A stretch of 64,000 bases of DNA from JAVVHH01 sp964235765 (GTDB taxonomy: Bacteria; Pseudomonadota; Alphaproteobacteria; Acetobacterales; Acetobacteraceae), in contig CAXSDH010000008.1 in NCBI GenBank assembly GCA_964235765.1, forward strand, positions 1 through 64,000. The letters run 5' to 3'. Both the position numbers and the translations under genes were made by a program. A model generated the notes under the pieces. That model worked only from the letters and a program-made list of their open reading frames with translations. It had not been told where the DNA came from and did no database searches. The stretch's first letter is position 1, and each line of letters begins with the position of its first letter. Below, piece by piece: positions 40,055 to 52,489 of this stretch.

Positions 40055-41044
40055 ATGCCCACCCCACGCTTCGATATCCTGGGCATCGGCAACGCCATCG
40101 TCGACGTTCTCGCCACCGCCGACGACGGCTTCCTGTCGCGGCATGGGATGCACAAGGGAACGATGGCGCTGATCTCGGCCGAGCAGGCGGAGGCCTTGTA
40201 TGCCGCCATGCCGCCCGGCCAGGAGAGCAGCGGCGGCTCGGCGGCCAACACCTGCGCGGTGGCGGCCGGGCTGGGCGCGCGGGTGGCGTTCCTGGGCAAG
40301 GTGGCCGACGACCAGCTCGGCCAGGTGTTCCGCCACGACATCAACACGGCCGGGGTGCATTTCCCGACGCCGCCGGCGCCGGGCGGCGCGCCGACCGCCC
40401 GGTGCCTGATCGTGGTGACCCCGGATGCGCAGCGGACCATGAACACCTACCTTGGCGCCTGCGTGAGCCTGCAGCCGGAAGACCTCGACGAGGCGGCGGT
40501 CGCCGGCAGCGCCGTGCTGTATCTCGAGGGTTACCTGTTCGATCCGCCGATGGCCCAGGCCGCGTTCCTGCGCGCGGCCGAGGTGGCGCATGCGGCCGGG
40601 CGCCAGGTGGCGCTGTCCCTTTCCGACGCGTTCTGCGTGGACCGGCACCGCGCGGCGTTCCGGGACCTGGTGCGCGGCCACGTGGACATCCTGTTCGCCA
40701 ACGAAGCCGAAATCTGCAGCCTCTACCAGGAGAGCGCCTTCGAGGCCGCGGCCACCCGCGCGGCGGCGGACGTGGCGCTCGCCGCCCTGACCCGCAGCGA
40801 GGCGGGCAGCCTCGTGCTGCGCGGAACCGAGCGGGTGGCGGTTCCGGCCGAGCCGGCGCGGGTGATCGACACCACCGGGGCAGGGGACGCCTATGCCGCC
40901 GGCTTCCTGGCGGCGCACGCCAGGGGCCGCAGCCTGGGGGCGTGCGGCCGGCTCGGCAGCCTCGCCGCCGCCGCCGTGATCGGCCAGTTCGGGGCCCGCC
41001 CCCATGAAAACCTGCGCCCGCTGGCGGATAATCTGCAGGGCTGA
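40055..41044 (+). CDS. PfkB family kinase, adenosine kinase-like
   Basis: 329 aa from ATG 40055, AGGAGC upstream. It opens FDILGIGNAIVDVLA; SGGSAANTCAVAAGLG and the C-terminal DTTGAGDAYAAGFLAAHARG signature place it in the adenosine kinase-like branch of PfkB. It probably phosphorylates a nucleoside (adenosine) or a related sugar. The catalytic Asp is in DTTGAGD. It stands alone, with EI24 on the opposite strand. Confidence 0.9.
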   Translation: MPTPRFDILGIGNAIVDVLATADDGFLSRHGMHKGTMALISAEQAEALYAAMPPGQESSGGSAANTCAVAAGLGARVAFLGKVADDQLGQVFRHDINTAGVHFPTPPAPGGAPTARCLIVVTPDAQRTMNTYLGACVSLQPEDLDEAAVAGSAVLYLEGYLFDPPMAQAAFLRAAEVAHAAGRQVALSLSDAFCVDRHRAAFRDLVRGHVDILFANEAEICSLYQESAFEAAATRAAADVALAALTRSEAGSLVLRGTERVAVPAEPARVIDTTGAGDAYAAGFLAAHARGRSLGACGRLGSLAAAAVIGQFGARPHENLRPLADNLQG

Positions 41045-41139
41045 CCGCCTCGCGAGCGGAACCAAATCGGAGCGGCTCCGTTATGTCGGCACACGCGCCG
41101 AAGGTGCGGTTGTCTTTAATGCCCGGAAGGGGAACGTAG

Positions 41140-41940
41140 ATGCGCAAGACCTTGATGTTGTCGGCGGCGCTGCTCGGACTGAGCGTCGCCGGAGCCTACG
41201 CACAGAACACCACGACCAGCGGCCAGACGCCAGCCGCGCCGGGCGCAGGCTCGCAGTCGGTCCAGCCGACGAATTCGCTGCCGTCCGGCGCGGGCAACTC
41301 GCTCAGCAATCGGCCCGGCAGCAATCTCGGTTCGACCGCGACCCAGGGCTCCCCCACCACCCAGGGCTCCCCCACCCAGGGCTACGGGAACCAGGGCGCG
41401 ATGAGCGGAACGGCAACGGCGATGCCGCCCGATACGGCAGGCGAGCCGGCAATGGCCCCTCGGCGTGGCATGGCGCGCAACCGGGCGCATGCCCGCATGA
41501 CGCGCGGCCAGCGCATGAACCCAGCCGCCATGGACGGCTCGGCCGACAGTGCGGACGGCAACGCGCCGCCGACGGCAGCGTATCGTGGCGGCGCCTCCGT
41601 GCCCCTTTCCACCGCCGCGAGCAACATAACGGCCGGCGACACGCGGTCGACCATCGCGCCCCGCCTGCCCAATCCGGACGCGAATGGCAACTCCCCGGAG
41701 GCTTACCTCGCAGCCGCCCAGCGCGCCCTGGCTTCAGGCCGCACCGGTGCGGCGCAAGAGGCGCTCGAGCGGGCCGAGACCCGGCTGCTCAGCCGCTCCA
41801 CCGCTCCCAGCATGGCCAACACCCCGGACGACACCACCATGATCCAGCAGATCGGCGCCGCCCGCCGCGCGCTCGCCAACCGCGACAGCGCCGGAGCCCG
41901 CTCCGCCATCAACATGGCGATGGGCCGCCCCGGGGCCTAA
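41140..41940 (+). CDS. secreted low-complexity protein, unknown function
   Basis: 266 aa. Signal peptide MRKTLMLSAALLGLSVAGAYA, preceded by AAGGGGAACG. The mature part is disordered and rich in Thr, Pro, Ser, Ala and Gly, with a doubled TQGSPT segment from a DNA repeat (41344-41385). The C-terminal 80 residues form two helices (AYLAAAQRALASGRTGAAQEALERAETRLLSR and MIQQIGAARRALANRDSAGARSAINMAM). I recognise no family. Followed by a strong terminator, so it is a single-gene unit. Confidence 0.8.
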   Translation: MRKTLMLSAALLGLSVAGAYAQNTTTSGQTPAAPGAGSQSVQPTNSLPSGAGNSLSNRPGSNLGSTATQGSPTTQGSPTQGYGNQGAMSGTATAMPPDTAGEPAMAPRRGMARNRAHARMTRGQRMNPAAMDGSADSADGNAPPTAAYRGGASVPLSTAASNITAGDTRSTIAPRLPNPDANGNSPEAYLAAAQRALASGRTGAAQEALERAETRLLSRSTAPSMANTPDDTTMIQQIGAARRALANRDSAGARSAINMAMGRPGA

Positions 41941-41979
41941 CCGGCCCTAGCAGCCCAGCACGCACGCCGACCACACATG

Positions 41980-42018
41980 CCCGCCCTGCGCCCCCCGGCG
42001 CAGGGCGGGTTTCTTTTT
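41980..42018 (+). terminator. Rho-independent terminator
   Basis: A perfect 13-bp stem (CCCGCCCTGCGCC/GGCGCAGGGCGGG) followed by TTTCTTTTTG, the clearest intrinsic terminator in the window. Confidence 0.92.
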
Positions 42019-42134
42019 GTCTCGCAACCGCGGCGCGGTCCGCCTATGTGTGCAGCGCAACACGCGAGATGCCGCCGCATCCCGCGCCATTTCGTGCGGG
42101 CTGCCTCGCAGCCCAGTCAGGTACTGAGCGTCCC

Positions 42135-43964
<1,830 letters not shown>

Positions 43965-44068
43965 CATGACCCTATCATCACGGCCCGGCTCGATTCGCCG
44001 CGACCCATCGTTCCCTGGATGGACGGGAGTAGGCTGACTTTACTGCATCCCTAGTTCTGGAGAAAACA

Positions 44069-44470
44069 ATGGCTTCGCCGACACGCCGCTTCGCCTCCGC
44101 CTTGCTTGCCGCCGCCATGGTCGTTTCCATCGGCGCGGAATCCGCCTTCGCCCAAGTCACGCCCGGCGGCGCGACCGTCGGTCCGGCCGGCGGCACCGCC
44201 AGCACGACCGCGCCCAGCAACTCCGCCGGAACGCCGTCCGGCGGCACCGGCGTGATCGGAACCACGCGCGTCGGCCCGTCCAACGTGGCGCCTGCCCCGA
44301 TGGCAGCGCCGGCTCCGATGGCTTCGACGTCCGACTACGTTGCGCCGTCGCGCCCGCGCCGCCGGGTTCGCCGCCCGGTTCGTCGTGCGCCCCGCCCTGT
44401 GCAGCAGGATAGCGGAACCGGCGCCGGTGCGAGCAGCGGCCTGAACGGCTCCAACGCACCCTCGCGTTAG
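44069..44470 (+). CDS. small secreted Pro/Ala/Arg-rich protein, unknown function
   Basis: 133 aa. GGAGAAAACA precedes ATG 44069. Signal peptide MASPTRRFASALLAAAMVVSIGAESAFA. The mature part is low-complexity: Gly/Thr-rich, then APAPMAAPAPMA, then a basic stretch RPRRRVRRPVRRAPRP and a Gly/Ser tail. No domain recognised. It resembles the protein at 41140 in style, and the two flank typA. A doubled hairpin repeat lies just after the stop. Confidence 0.72.
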   Translation: MASPTRRFASALLAAAMVVSIGAESAFAQVTPGGATVGPAGGTASTTAPSNSAGTPSGGTGVIGTTRVGPSNVAPAPMAAPAPMASTSDYVAPSRPRRRVRRPVRRAPRPVQQDSGTGAGASSGLNGSNAPSR

Positions 44471-44474
44471 TACG

Positions 44475-44535
44475 ATGATCCGCCCGGCAACTTAGCGGTT
44501 GCCGAATGATCCGCCTGGCAACTTAGCGGTTGCCG
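44475..44535. repeat. 30-bp direct repeat, 2 copies, each with a hairpin
   Basis: Copies at 44475-44504 and 44506-44535 differ at one base. Each carries GGCAAC...GGTTGCC as a stem-loop (CGGCAAC TTAGC GGTTGCCG). They lie between the small secreted protein stop and ampG; they may serve as tandem terminators or protein sites. Confidence 0.9.
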
Positions 44536-44563
44536 GGCGGCGCCGCCGCCTTCATAGCAGGCG

Positions 44564-45877
44564 ATGCCCCGCCTCCTGAACAACCGTGCGCTCTGGACCA
44601 TGGGGGCGTTCGGTTTCGCGGCCGGGCTGCCGCTTCCGCTTTCCGGCTTCACCCTCCGCCAGTGGTTGAGCGAGGGCGGCACTTCCCTCGCCGCGATCGG
44701 GCTGACGGCCAATATCGGCCTCGCCTACACCCTGAAGTTCCTCTGGTCACCGCTCCTGGACCAAGCCCGCCCACCCGCCGGGCTTGCCCGGTTCGGGCGG
44801 CGGCGCGGCTGGCTGCTGACCATCCAGCCGCTGCTCGGCCTGGCCTGCCTCGGGCTGGCGCTCTCGGACCCTGCCGCCACCCCGTGGCTGCTGGTCGGCG
44901 CCGCCATGCTCATCGCCTTCCTCTCGGCCAGCCAGGACATCGTCATCGACGCCTGGCGCATCGAGACCTTTCCGGAACGCATGCAGGGCGTCGCCTTGGC
45001 TGCCTATATCTGGGGCTACCGGATCGCCCTGCTGGTGTCCGGGGCAGGCGCGATCGGACTTGCGGACGTGCTGGGGTGGCGCGGATCGCTGGGCATCATG
45101 GCGGCGCTGGCGGCTGCGGGAATGCTGGTTTCGCTGGCGGCGCGCGAGCCCGCCGTGCGCCGGACGGCGACCGGCGCCTCAAGCTTCGGCGCCCGGCTGC
45201 GGGCGGCGGTGATCGAGCCGTTCCAGGAGTTTTGGCAACGGCCCGGCGCCGGGCAAATCCTGGCGTTCGTGATGCTGTTCAAGCTCGGCGAGGCATTGGC
45301 CCATACCATGGCGACCCCGTTCTATCGGGCGATGGGCTTCGACCGCGCGCAGGTCGCGCTGGCGACCGGAGTGCCCGGCCTGGCCGCCAGCCTGCTGGGC
45401 GCGGCGGCTGGCGGCTGGCTGGTCATCCGCATCGGCACCGGCCGGGCGCTGGTGCTGACCGGCTTCGTGCAGATGGCCTCCATGGCGCTCTATTTCGCGC
45501 TGGCCGTCTCGGGCGGGGACACGCGCATCCTGCTTGCCAAGGTGGTGCTGGAAAACTTCGCCGAGGCGATGGCCGACGCCGCCTTCCTGACCTACCTCTC
45601 CGCGCTTTGCTCCACGGCCTTCACCGCGACGCAGTACGCCCTGCTGTCCTCGCTGGCCGCCGTCGGCCTGCGCACCTTCGGCGGCTTCTCCGGCGTGCTG
45701 GCCGGGGCGCTCGGCTGGGTGGCGTTCTACGCCCTGACCATCGTGGCGGCGTTGCCGGCCATGCTGATCATGGTCGGCTTGCTCCGGCGCTTCCCGGCGA
45801 GCCGGCCGGGCCTCGCGGCGGATCAGGACGGCATGGTGATCAGCAGGTCGCCGCCGGCCGCCAGGCGAACCGGGTAG
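44564..45877 (+). CDS. ampG: AmpG family MFS permease
   Basis: 437 aa, about 12 membrane segments. AmpG family features: MGAFGFAAGLPLPLSGFTLRQWLSEGG, LKFLWSPLLDQA, FLSASQDIVIDAWRIE, ATQYALLSSLAAVGLRTFGGFSGVLA. AmpG brings anhydro-muropeptides from wall turnover into the cytoplasm. The last 18 codons overlap the end of nirD on the other strand by 55 bp; the C-terminal tail (DGMVISRSPPAARRTG) is likely non-essential. Confidence 0.9.
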   Translation: MPRLLNNRALWTMGAFGFAAGLPLPLSGFTLRQWLSEGGTSLAAIGLTANIGLAYTLKFLWSPLLDQARPPAGLARFGRRRGWLLTIQPLLGLACLGLALSDPAATPWLLVGAAMLIAFLSASQDIVIDAWRIETFPERMQGVALAAYIWGYRIALLVSGAGAIGLADVLGWRGSLGIMAALAAAGMLVSLAAREPAVRRTATGASSFGARLRAAVIEPFQEFWQRPGAGQILAFVMLFKLGEALAHTMATPFYRAMGFDRAQVALATGVPGLAASLLGAAAGGWLVIRIGTGRALVLTGFVQMASMALYFALAVSGGDTRILLAKVVLENFAEAMADAAFLTYLSALCSTAFTATQYALLSSLAAVGLRTFGGFSGVLAGALGWVAFYALTIVAALPAMLIMVGLLRRFPASRPGLAADQDGMVISRSPPAARRTG

Positions 45878-46158
45878 ACCGCGATGTCGCATTCCCCGAC
45901 CAGCACCTTGCCGCTGCGCAGGTCGTAGCTGCGGTCGTGCAGCGGGCACATGATGGTCGTGCCGCCGAGCATGCCGTCCGCCAGCGGCCCCCGTAGGTGC
46001 GGGCACTCCGCCTGCGAGGCGAACACCTCGTCCCGCTGCGTCCGGAACACCGCGACGCGGAGGCCCGCTATTTCGAAGTTGCGTCCCTCGCCCCGCGGTA
46101 TCTGTTCGATGGTGCCGATCATGTATTCCGCCGGGCGGGAGAGGGTCTCGCCGGGCAT
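45823..46158 (-). CDS. nirD: nitrite reductase small subunit NirD (Rieske-type)
   Basis: 111 aa from ATG 46158. Rieske ligands Cys52/His54 (CPHLRGPLADG) and Cys71/His74 (CPLHDRSYDL) are all present, so the [2Fe-2S] cluster is intact; in many NirD proteins these ligands are lost. It partners NirB in NADH-dependent nitrite reduction to ammonium. Starts one base after the nirB stop. Its 3' end overlaps the convergent ampG by 55 bp. Confidence 0.92.
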   Translation of the reverse strand: MPGETLSRPAEYMIGTIEQIPRGEGRNFEIAGLRVAVFRTQRDEVFASQAECPHLRGPLADGMLGGTTIMCPLHDRSYDLRSGKVLVGECDIAVYPVRLAAGGDLLITMPS

Positions 46159-46159
46159 C

Positions 46160-48649
46160 TCAGGCTTCCGCCGGAATAAGCGAGGCGAACTGGTTGGCCG
46201 TCTTTGGCGCTTCGCCGTCGCGCCAGGGGTCGCGATAGGCGGCCACGGCGGCTTCGATCGCCGCGTCGAACCCCTCGCCCCAACCCTCGCTGTCATCCAC
46301 CACCACGGCACGGATGCGCTCGATGCCGACGCGCTCCACCCAGGTATAGGTACGCTCCTTATACTTCGCGTCCTCGCGGTAGAACTGCATGAAGCGGCCG
46401 GTCACCTGCATCACCGCGTCCTCGCCTTCGACCGTGCAGAGCAGGTCGCCCTTGCGGACATGCGCGCCGCCGGCGCCGCCCACCAGGATTTCCCACTTGC
46501 CGTCGCCGATCGCGACCACGCCGATGTCCTTGATCAGCGCCTCCGAGCAGTTGCGCGGGCACCCGGCGGTGGCCAGCTTCATCTTGCCGGGACTGTCCGA
46601 TATGGTGCGGAAGGTCTTTTCGATGCGCCGGGCCAGGCCCATGCTGTCGCCGAGGCCGAACCGGCAATGGTCGGTGCCGATGCAGCTTTTGCAGGTGCGG
46701 TAGCTTTTGCCCCAGGCGTGCCCGGCCGGCATGCCGATGTCGCGCCAGATTCCCGGCAGGTCCTCCTTGCGCACGCCCACCAGGTCGATCCGCTGGCCGC
46801 CGGTCATCTTGACAAGGGGCACGTCGTACTTCACCGCGGCGCTTGCGATGCGCATCAGCTCATCGGGGGTGCAAACCCCGCCGGGCATCTCGGGCACGAC
46901 GGAGAAGGTGCCGTCCTTCTGGATGTTGCCGTGCACGCGGTCGTTGATGAAGCGGGCGTCGCGCTGGTCTTCGTACTCGCCGGGCCAGATGGTGTTGAGC
47001 AGGGAGGCGAGGGGGATCTTGCTGGCCGGGTCCTCGACCCCGCCGGCCAGGGCGGCGAACACCGATGAGACGGAGCGCAGGCCCTCCGCCTTGATCGCCA
47101 AGATGAGATCCTGCTTCTTGAGCGGGATGCCGGGCACGTAATAGTGGATGGAGGGGTCCTCCTCCAGCGTGCCGCCGGCGAACCAGGCGATCACCTCGGT
47201 GACCAGGCCCTTGCACGATCCGCAGCCCTTGCCGGCGCGGGTGGCGTTCATCACCGCGGTCAGGCTGCGGTGCCCGGCCGCGACCGAGGCGCCGATGGCC
47301 GCCTTCGAGACGCCGTTGCAGTTGCAGACCTGCGCCGCCGCCGGCATCTCCTCCAGGGTGACCTTCTGCGGCGGCGCGCCGAGGTCGAACAGCAACGACA
47401 GGCGTTCCGCCGGCAAGGGGCTGTCGCGGTCGAACGCCTGCATCAGGAACGCGGCCTTGGAGATGTCGCCCATCAGGATGCCGCCCACCAGCCGGCCATC
47501 CCGCACGATCAGCTTCTTGTAGGTGCCCTTCGCCGGCTCCTGGAACTGGATGACCTCATCCCGCTCCTCCTTGGGTTCGGTGATGCCCATCGAGGCCAGC
47601 TCGACTCCCATGACCTTCAGCTTGGTGGCCAGCTTGGAGCCGTGGTAGGCGGCGTCCCGGTTCCGGTGCGTCACATGGTCGGCGAACACGCGGCCCTGGT
47701 CCCACAACGGCGCCACCAGGCCGTAAACCATGCCGCGGTGCTGCGCGCATTCGCCCACCGCATACACGCTGGTGTCGTCCACCGCGCGCATGTGGTTGTC
47801 GACCACGATGGCGCGCTCCACCGTCAGCCCGCAACGCGTGGCGAGCTCGGCGTTCGGCTTGATCCCCGCCGCGACCACCAGCAACTCGCACTCGAGCGAG
47901 GCGCCGTCCTTGAACGCCAAGCCTTCGACCCGGCTTTCGCCCAGAACCTGGGTCGTCGACATGTTCAGCAGGACCTTGACGCCCATCCGCTCCATCGCGG
48001 CCTTGAGCATCGCGCCGCCCGCGGCGTCCAGTTGCTGTTCCATCAGGTGCTTGCCGAGATGCACCACGGTGACGTCGCAACCATGGGTCAACAGGCCGCG
48101 CGCCGCCTCGAGGCCGAGCAAGCCGCCGCCGATCACCGCCGCTTTCCGGCCGGGGCCAGCCGCTTCCATCATGCCGGTGGTGTCGTCGATGGTCCGGAAG
48201 CCGAACGCGCCGGGCTTCAACGCGCCGGGCTTCAACGCGCCGGGCTTCAACGCGCGATCGGCGTCGTGCAGCCCGGGGATCGGCGGCATGAACGACCGTG
48301 ACCCGGTGGCGATCAGCAGCACGTCGTAAGGCTCGCGCACCCCGTTGGCCGCCGTGACCACCTTGGCGAAGCGGTCGATCTCGGTCACCGGCGCGCCGGC
48401 ATGCAAGGTGATGCCGTTCTCGGCGTACCAGGCGAGTGGGTTGAGGAAAATCTCCTCATAGTCCTGCTGCCCGCTCAGGATATTGGACAGCATGATCCGG
48501 TTGTAGTTCCCGTAAGGCTCGTCGCCGAACATGGCGATGTCGAACATCGCGCCGCCGCCGCGCGCGAGCACTTCCTCGATCGCGCGCGCCCCGGCCATGC
48601 CGTTGCCGACCACCACCAGCCGCTGCTTGGTCATCCCATGCTCCGTCAT
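46160..48649 (-). CDS. nirB: nitrite reductase (NADH) large subunit NirB
   Basis: 829 aa. N-terminal FAD/NAD reductase domain (VVVGNGMAGARAIEEVL; VIGGGLLGLEAARGL), BFD-like [2Fe-2S] domain (VCNCNGVSKAA and GKGCGSCKGLV), and siroheme/[4Fe-4S] domain (SCIGTDHCRFGLGDS, TAGCPRNCSEALIKDIG). It reduces nitrite to ammonium in the cytoplasm. A 15-bp, three-copy repeat adds LKPGALKPGALKPGA in the loop before FGFRTIDD, about ten residues longer than expected. ATG 48649 or internal ATG 48634 (MTKQRLVVVG). Confidence 0.96.
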   Translation of the reverse strand: MTEHGMTKQRLVVVGNGMAGARAIEEVLARGGGAMFDIAMFGDEPYGNYNRIMLSNILSGQQDYEEIFLNPLAWYAENGITLHAGAPVTEIDRFAKVVTAANGVREPYDVLLIATGSRSFMPPIPGLHDADRALKPGALKPGALKPGAFGFRTIDDTTGMMEAAGPGRKAAVIGGGLLGLEAARGLLTHGCDVTVVHLGKHLMEQQLDAAGGAMLKAAMERMGVKVLLNMSTTQVLGESRVEGLAFKDGASLECELLVVAAGIKPNAELATRCGLTVERAIVVDNHMRAVDDTSVYAVGECAQHRGMVYGLVAPLWDQGRVFADHVTHRNRDAAYHGSKLATKLKVMGVELASMGITEPKEERDEVIQFQEPAKGTYKKLIVRDGRLVGGILMGDISKAAFLMQAFDRDSPLPAERLSLLFDLGAPPQKVTLEEMPAAAQVCNCNGVSKAAIGASVAAGHRSLTAVMNATRAGKGCGSCKGLVTEVIAWFAGGTLEEDPSIHYYVPGIPLKKQDLILAIKAEGLRSVSSVFAALAGGVEDPASKIPLASLLNTIWPGEYEDQRDARFINDRVHGNIQKDGTFSVVPEMPGGVCTPDELMRIASAAVKYDVPLVKMTGGQRIDLVGVRKEDLPGIWRDIGMPAGHAWGKSYRTCKSCIGTDHCRFGLGDSMGLARRIEKTFRTISDSPGKMKLATAGCPRNCSEALIKDIGVVAIGDGKWEILVGGAGGAHVRKGDLLCTVEGEDAVMQVTGRFMQFYREDAKYKERTYTWVERVGIERIRAVVVDDSEGWGEGFDAAIEAAVAAYRDPWRDGEAPKTANQFASLIPAEA
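48204..48248. repeat. 15-bp tandem repeat, 3 copies, in nirB
   Basis: AACGCGCCGGGCTTC is repeated three times exactly, followed by a partial fourth copy. It encodes in-frame LKPGA units in a surface loop of NirB. Confidence 0.95.
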
Positions 48650-48659
48650 GCCAGAACCT

Positions 48660-49007
48660 TCAAATCTCGATCAGGCCGATATCGAGCACGATCTGGCCGC
48701 TGACCCCGGCGGGCGCGGCCACGTGCACCTCGATCCTGCTATCGGGGAACAAGTCCTCAACGACGGCGAGCGGCACGTGCACGGAGGCCTTGGCGCCGAT
48801 CGGGAACAGGCGGACGGCCTTGCCATCCTTTACCAGGCTGACGGAAACCAGCGCATCGGCCGAATTGCCGGCACGGAAGTAGATCAACTGCGACCGCTTG
48901 TCGGCAGGGACGGTGTAGGCGAGACCTGCCGCGAGCGGGCCGGACGTCTCGAGCCCCGTGCCGGAGAACGGGTAGACGCCGTTGAGAAAGCGCGGTGTGG
49001 TTTCCAT
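48660..49007 (-). CDS. unknown protein in nitrate cluster (115 aa)
   Basis: 115 aa from ATG 49007 (AAGGGATC upstream). It begins METTPRFLNGVYPFSG, is mostly beta-strand in character (GLAYTVPADKRSQLIYFRAGN, LVSVSLVKDGKAVRLFPIGA, SRIEVHVAAPAGVSGQ), and ends IVLDIGLIEI. No Cys, no signal peptide, no membrane segment. It sits between nasA and nirB, 10 bp before nirB, so it is part of the nitrate operon. I do not recognise a named family; a role in assembly, redox delivery or stability of the nitrate or nitrite enzyme would be inference only. Confidence 0.75.
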   Translation of the reverse strand: METTPRFLNGVYPFSGTGLETSGPLAAGLAYTVPADKRSQLIYFRAGNSADALVSVSLVKDGKAVRLFPIGAKASVHVPLAVVEDLFPDSRIEVHVAAPAGVSGQIVLDIGLIEI

Positions 49008-49042
49008 GGTGATCCCTTGTTGCGCCGGGTGCCATGCACGGT

Positions 49043-51196
<2,154 letters not shown>

Positions 51197-52489
51197 GTCG
51201 TCCGCCACCTTGTCTTGACGGTGAACACCCCCGCCAAGGCACCGACGGCCAGCAGCGCAAAGACCAGGAACCCGGACTGGTACGACCCGGTGAGCAACTT
51301 CGAGTAGCCGAGCGAGGAGGCAAGATAGAACCCGCCGATCCCGCCGGTCATGCCGACCAGGCCGGTCATGATGCCGATCTCGCGCCGGAACCGCTGCGGC
51401 ACCAACTGGAACACGGCGCCGTTGCCCATTCCGAAGGCAAGCATGCCGACGATGAAGGCGGCCAGCGCCATCCAGGCCGTCGGCAGCCCGAAGCTGACCA
51501 CCGCGATGGCGGCCGCGGCCACCGTGTACATGAACGAGAGCGCCCGGATGCCGCCGATACGGTCGGCCAGCGTGCCGCCCACCGGCCGCACCAGGGACCC
51601 GGCGAACACGCAGGCGGCCGCGAAATAGCCGGCGACCTTGGGGTCCAACCCATACTGGTCATGGAAATAGCCCGGCAGGGACGAGGCAAGGCCGGAGAAG
51701 CCCCCGAAGGTGACGGCGTAGAACAGCATGAACCACCATGCGTCGCTGATGCGGAACACGGCCAGGTATTGCGCGAAGGTCTTGGCGGGCGGCGTGTCCG
51801 GGCTCTCGCGCGCGAAGATCAGGTAGGTGATGAAGGCGATCGTCAGCGGGATGGCGGCGAGCCCGAGCACGTTCACCCAGCCGAACGCCGCCGCGAGCCC
51901 CGGCGCGAACAGCGCGGCGAACACCACGCCCGAGTTCCCGGCCCCGGCGATGCCCAGCGCGATGCCTTGCAGCTCCGGCGGATACCAGCGGGAGGCCAGC
52001 GGCAGCGCCACGGCGAACGACGCCCCCGCGACGCCCAGCACCACGCCGAGCAGGAGCACCTGCGGCAAGGAGTGGACGCCGAACCACCAGGCGACCAGCA
52101 GGCCGAGGATGACGATGACCTGGCCGATCATGCCCGTGCGCAACGGCCCGATCCGGTCCACCAGCAAGCCGTTCACCACCCGCAGCAATGCGCCGGACAG
52201 CAGCGGGACGGCCACCATGAGGCCGCGCTGCCCTGTATCCAGATGCAGGTCGGCGGCAATCTGCACGCCGAGCGGGCCCAGCATGACCCACACCATGAAG
52301 CTCATGTCGAAATAGAAGAAGGCGGAGAACAGTGTCGGGGGGTGCCCGGCCTGGAAGAATGTCCGACTGACCATGCTGTATCGACAACCTCGCGCGCTCG
52401 GACCTGCGTCCACGCGGCTCCATGCAACACCCGGGCCGCGGGGGGGCGGCGGGTCGACATGCAGGCTGTGGCGAGGCAAGGATCGCGCC

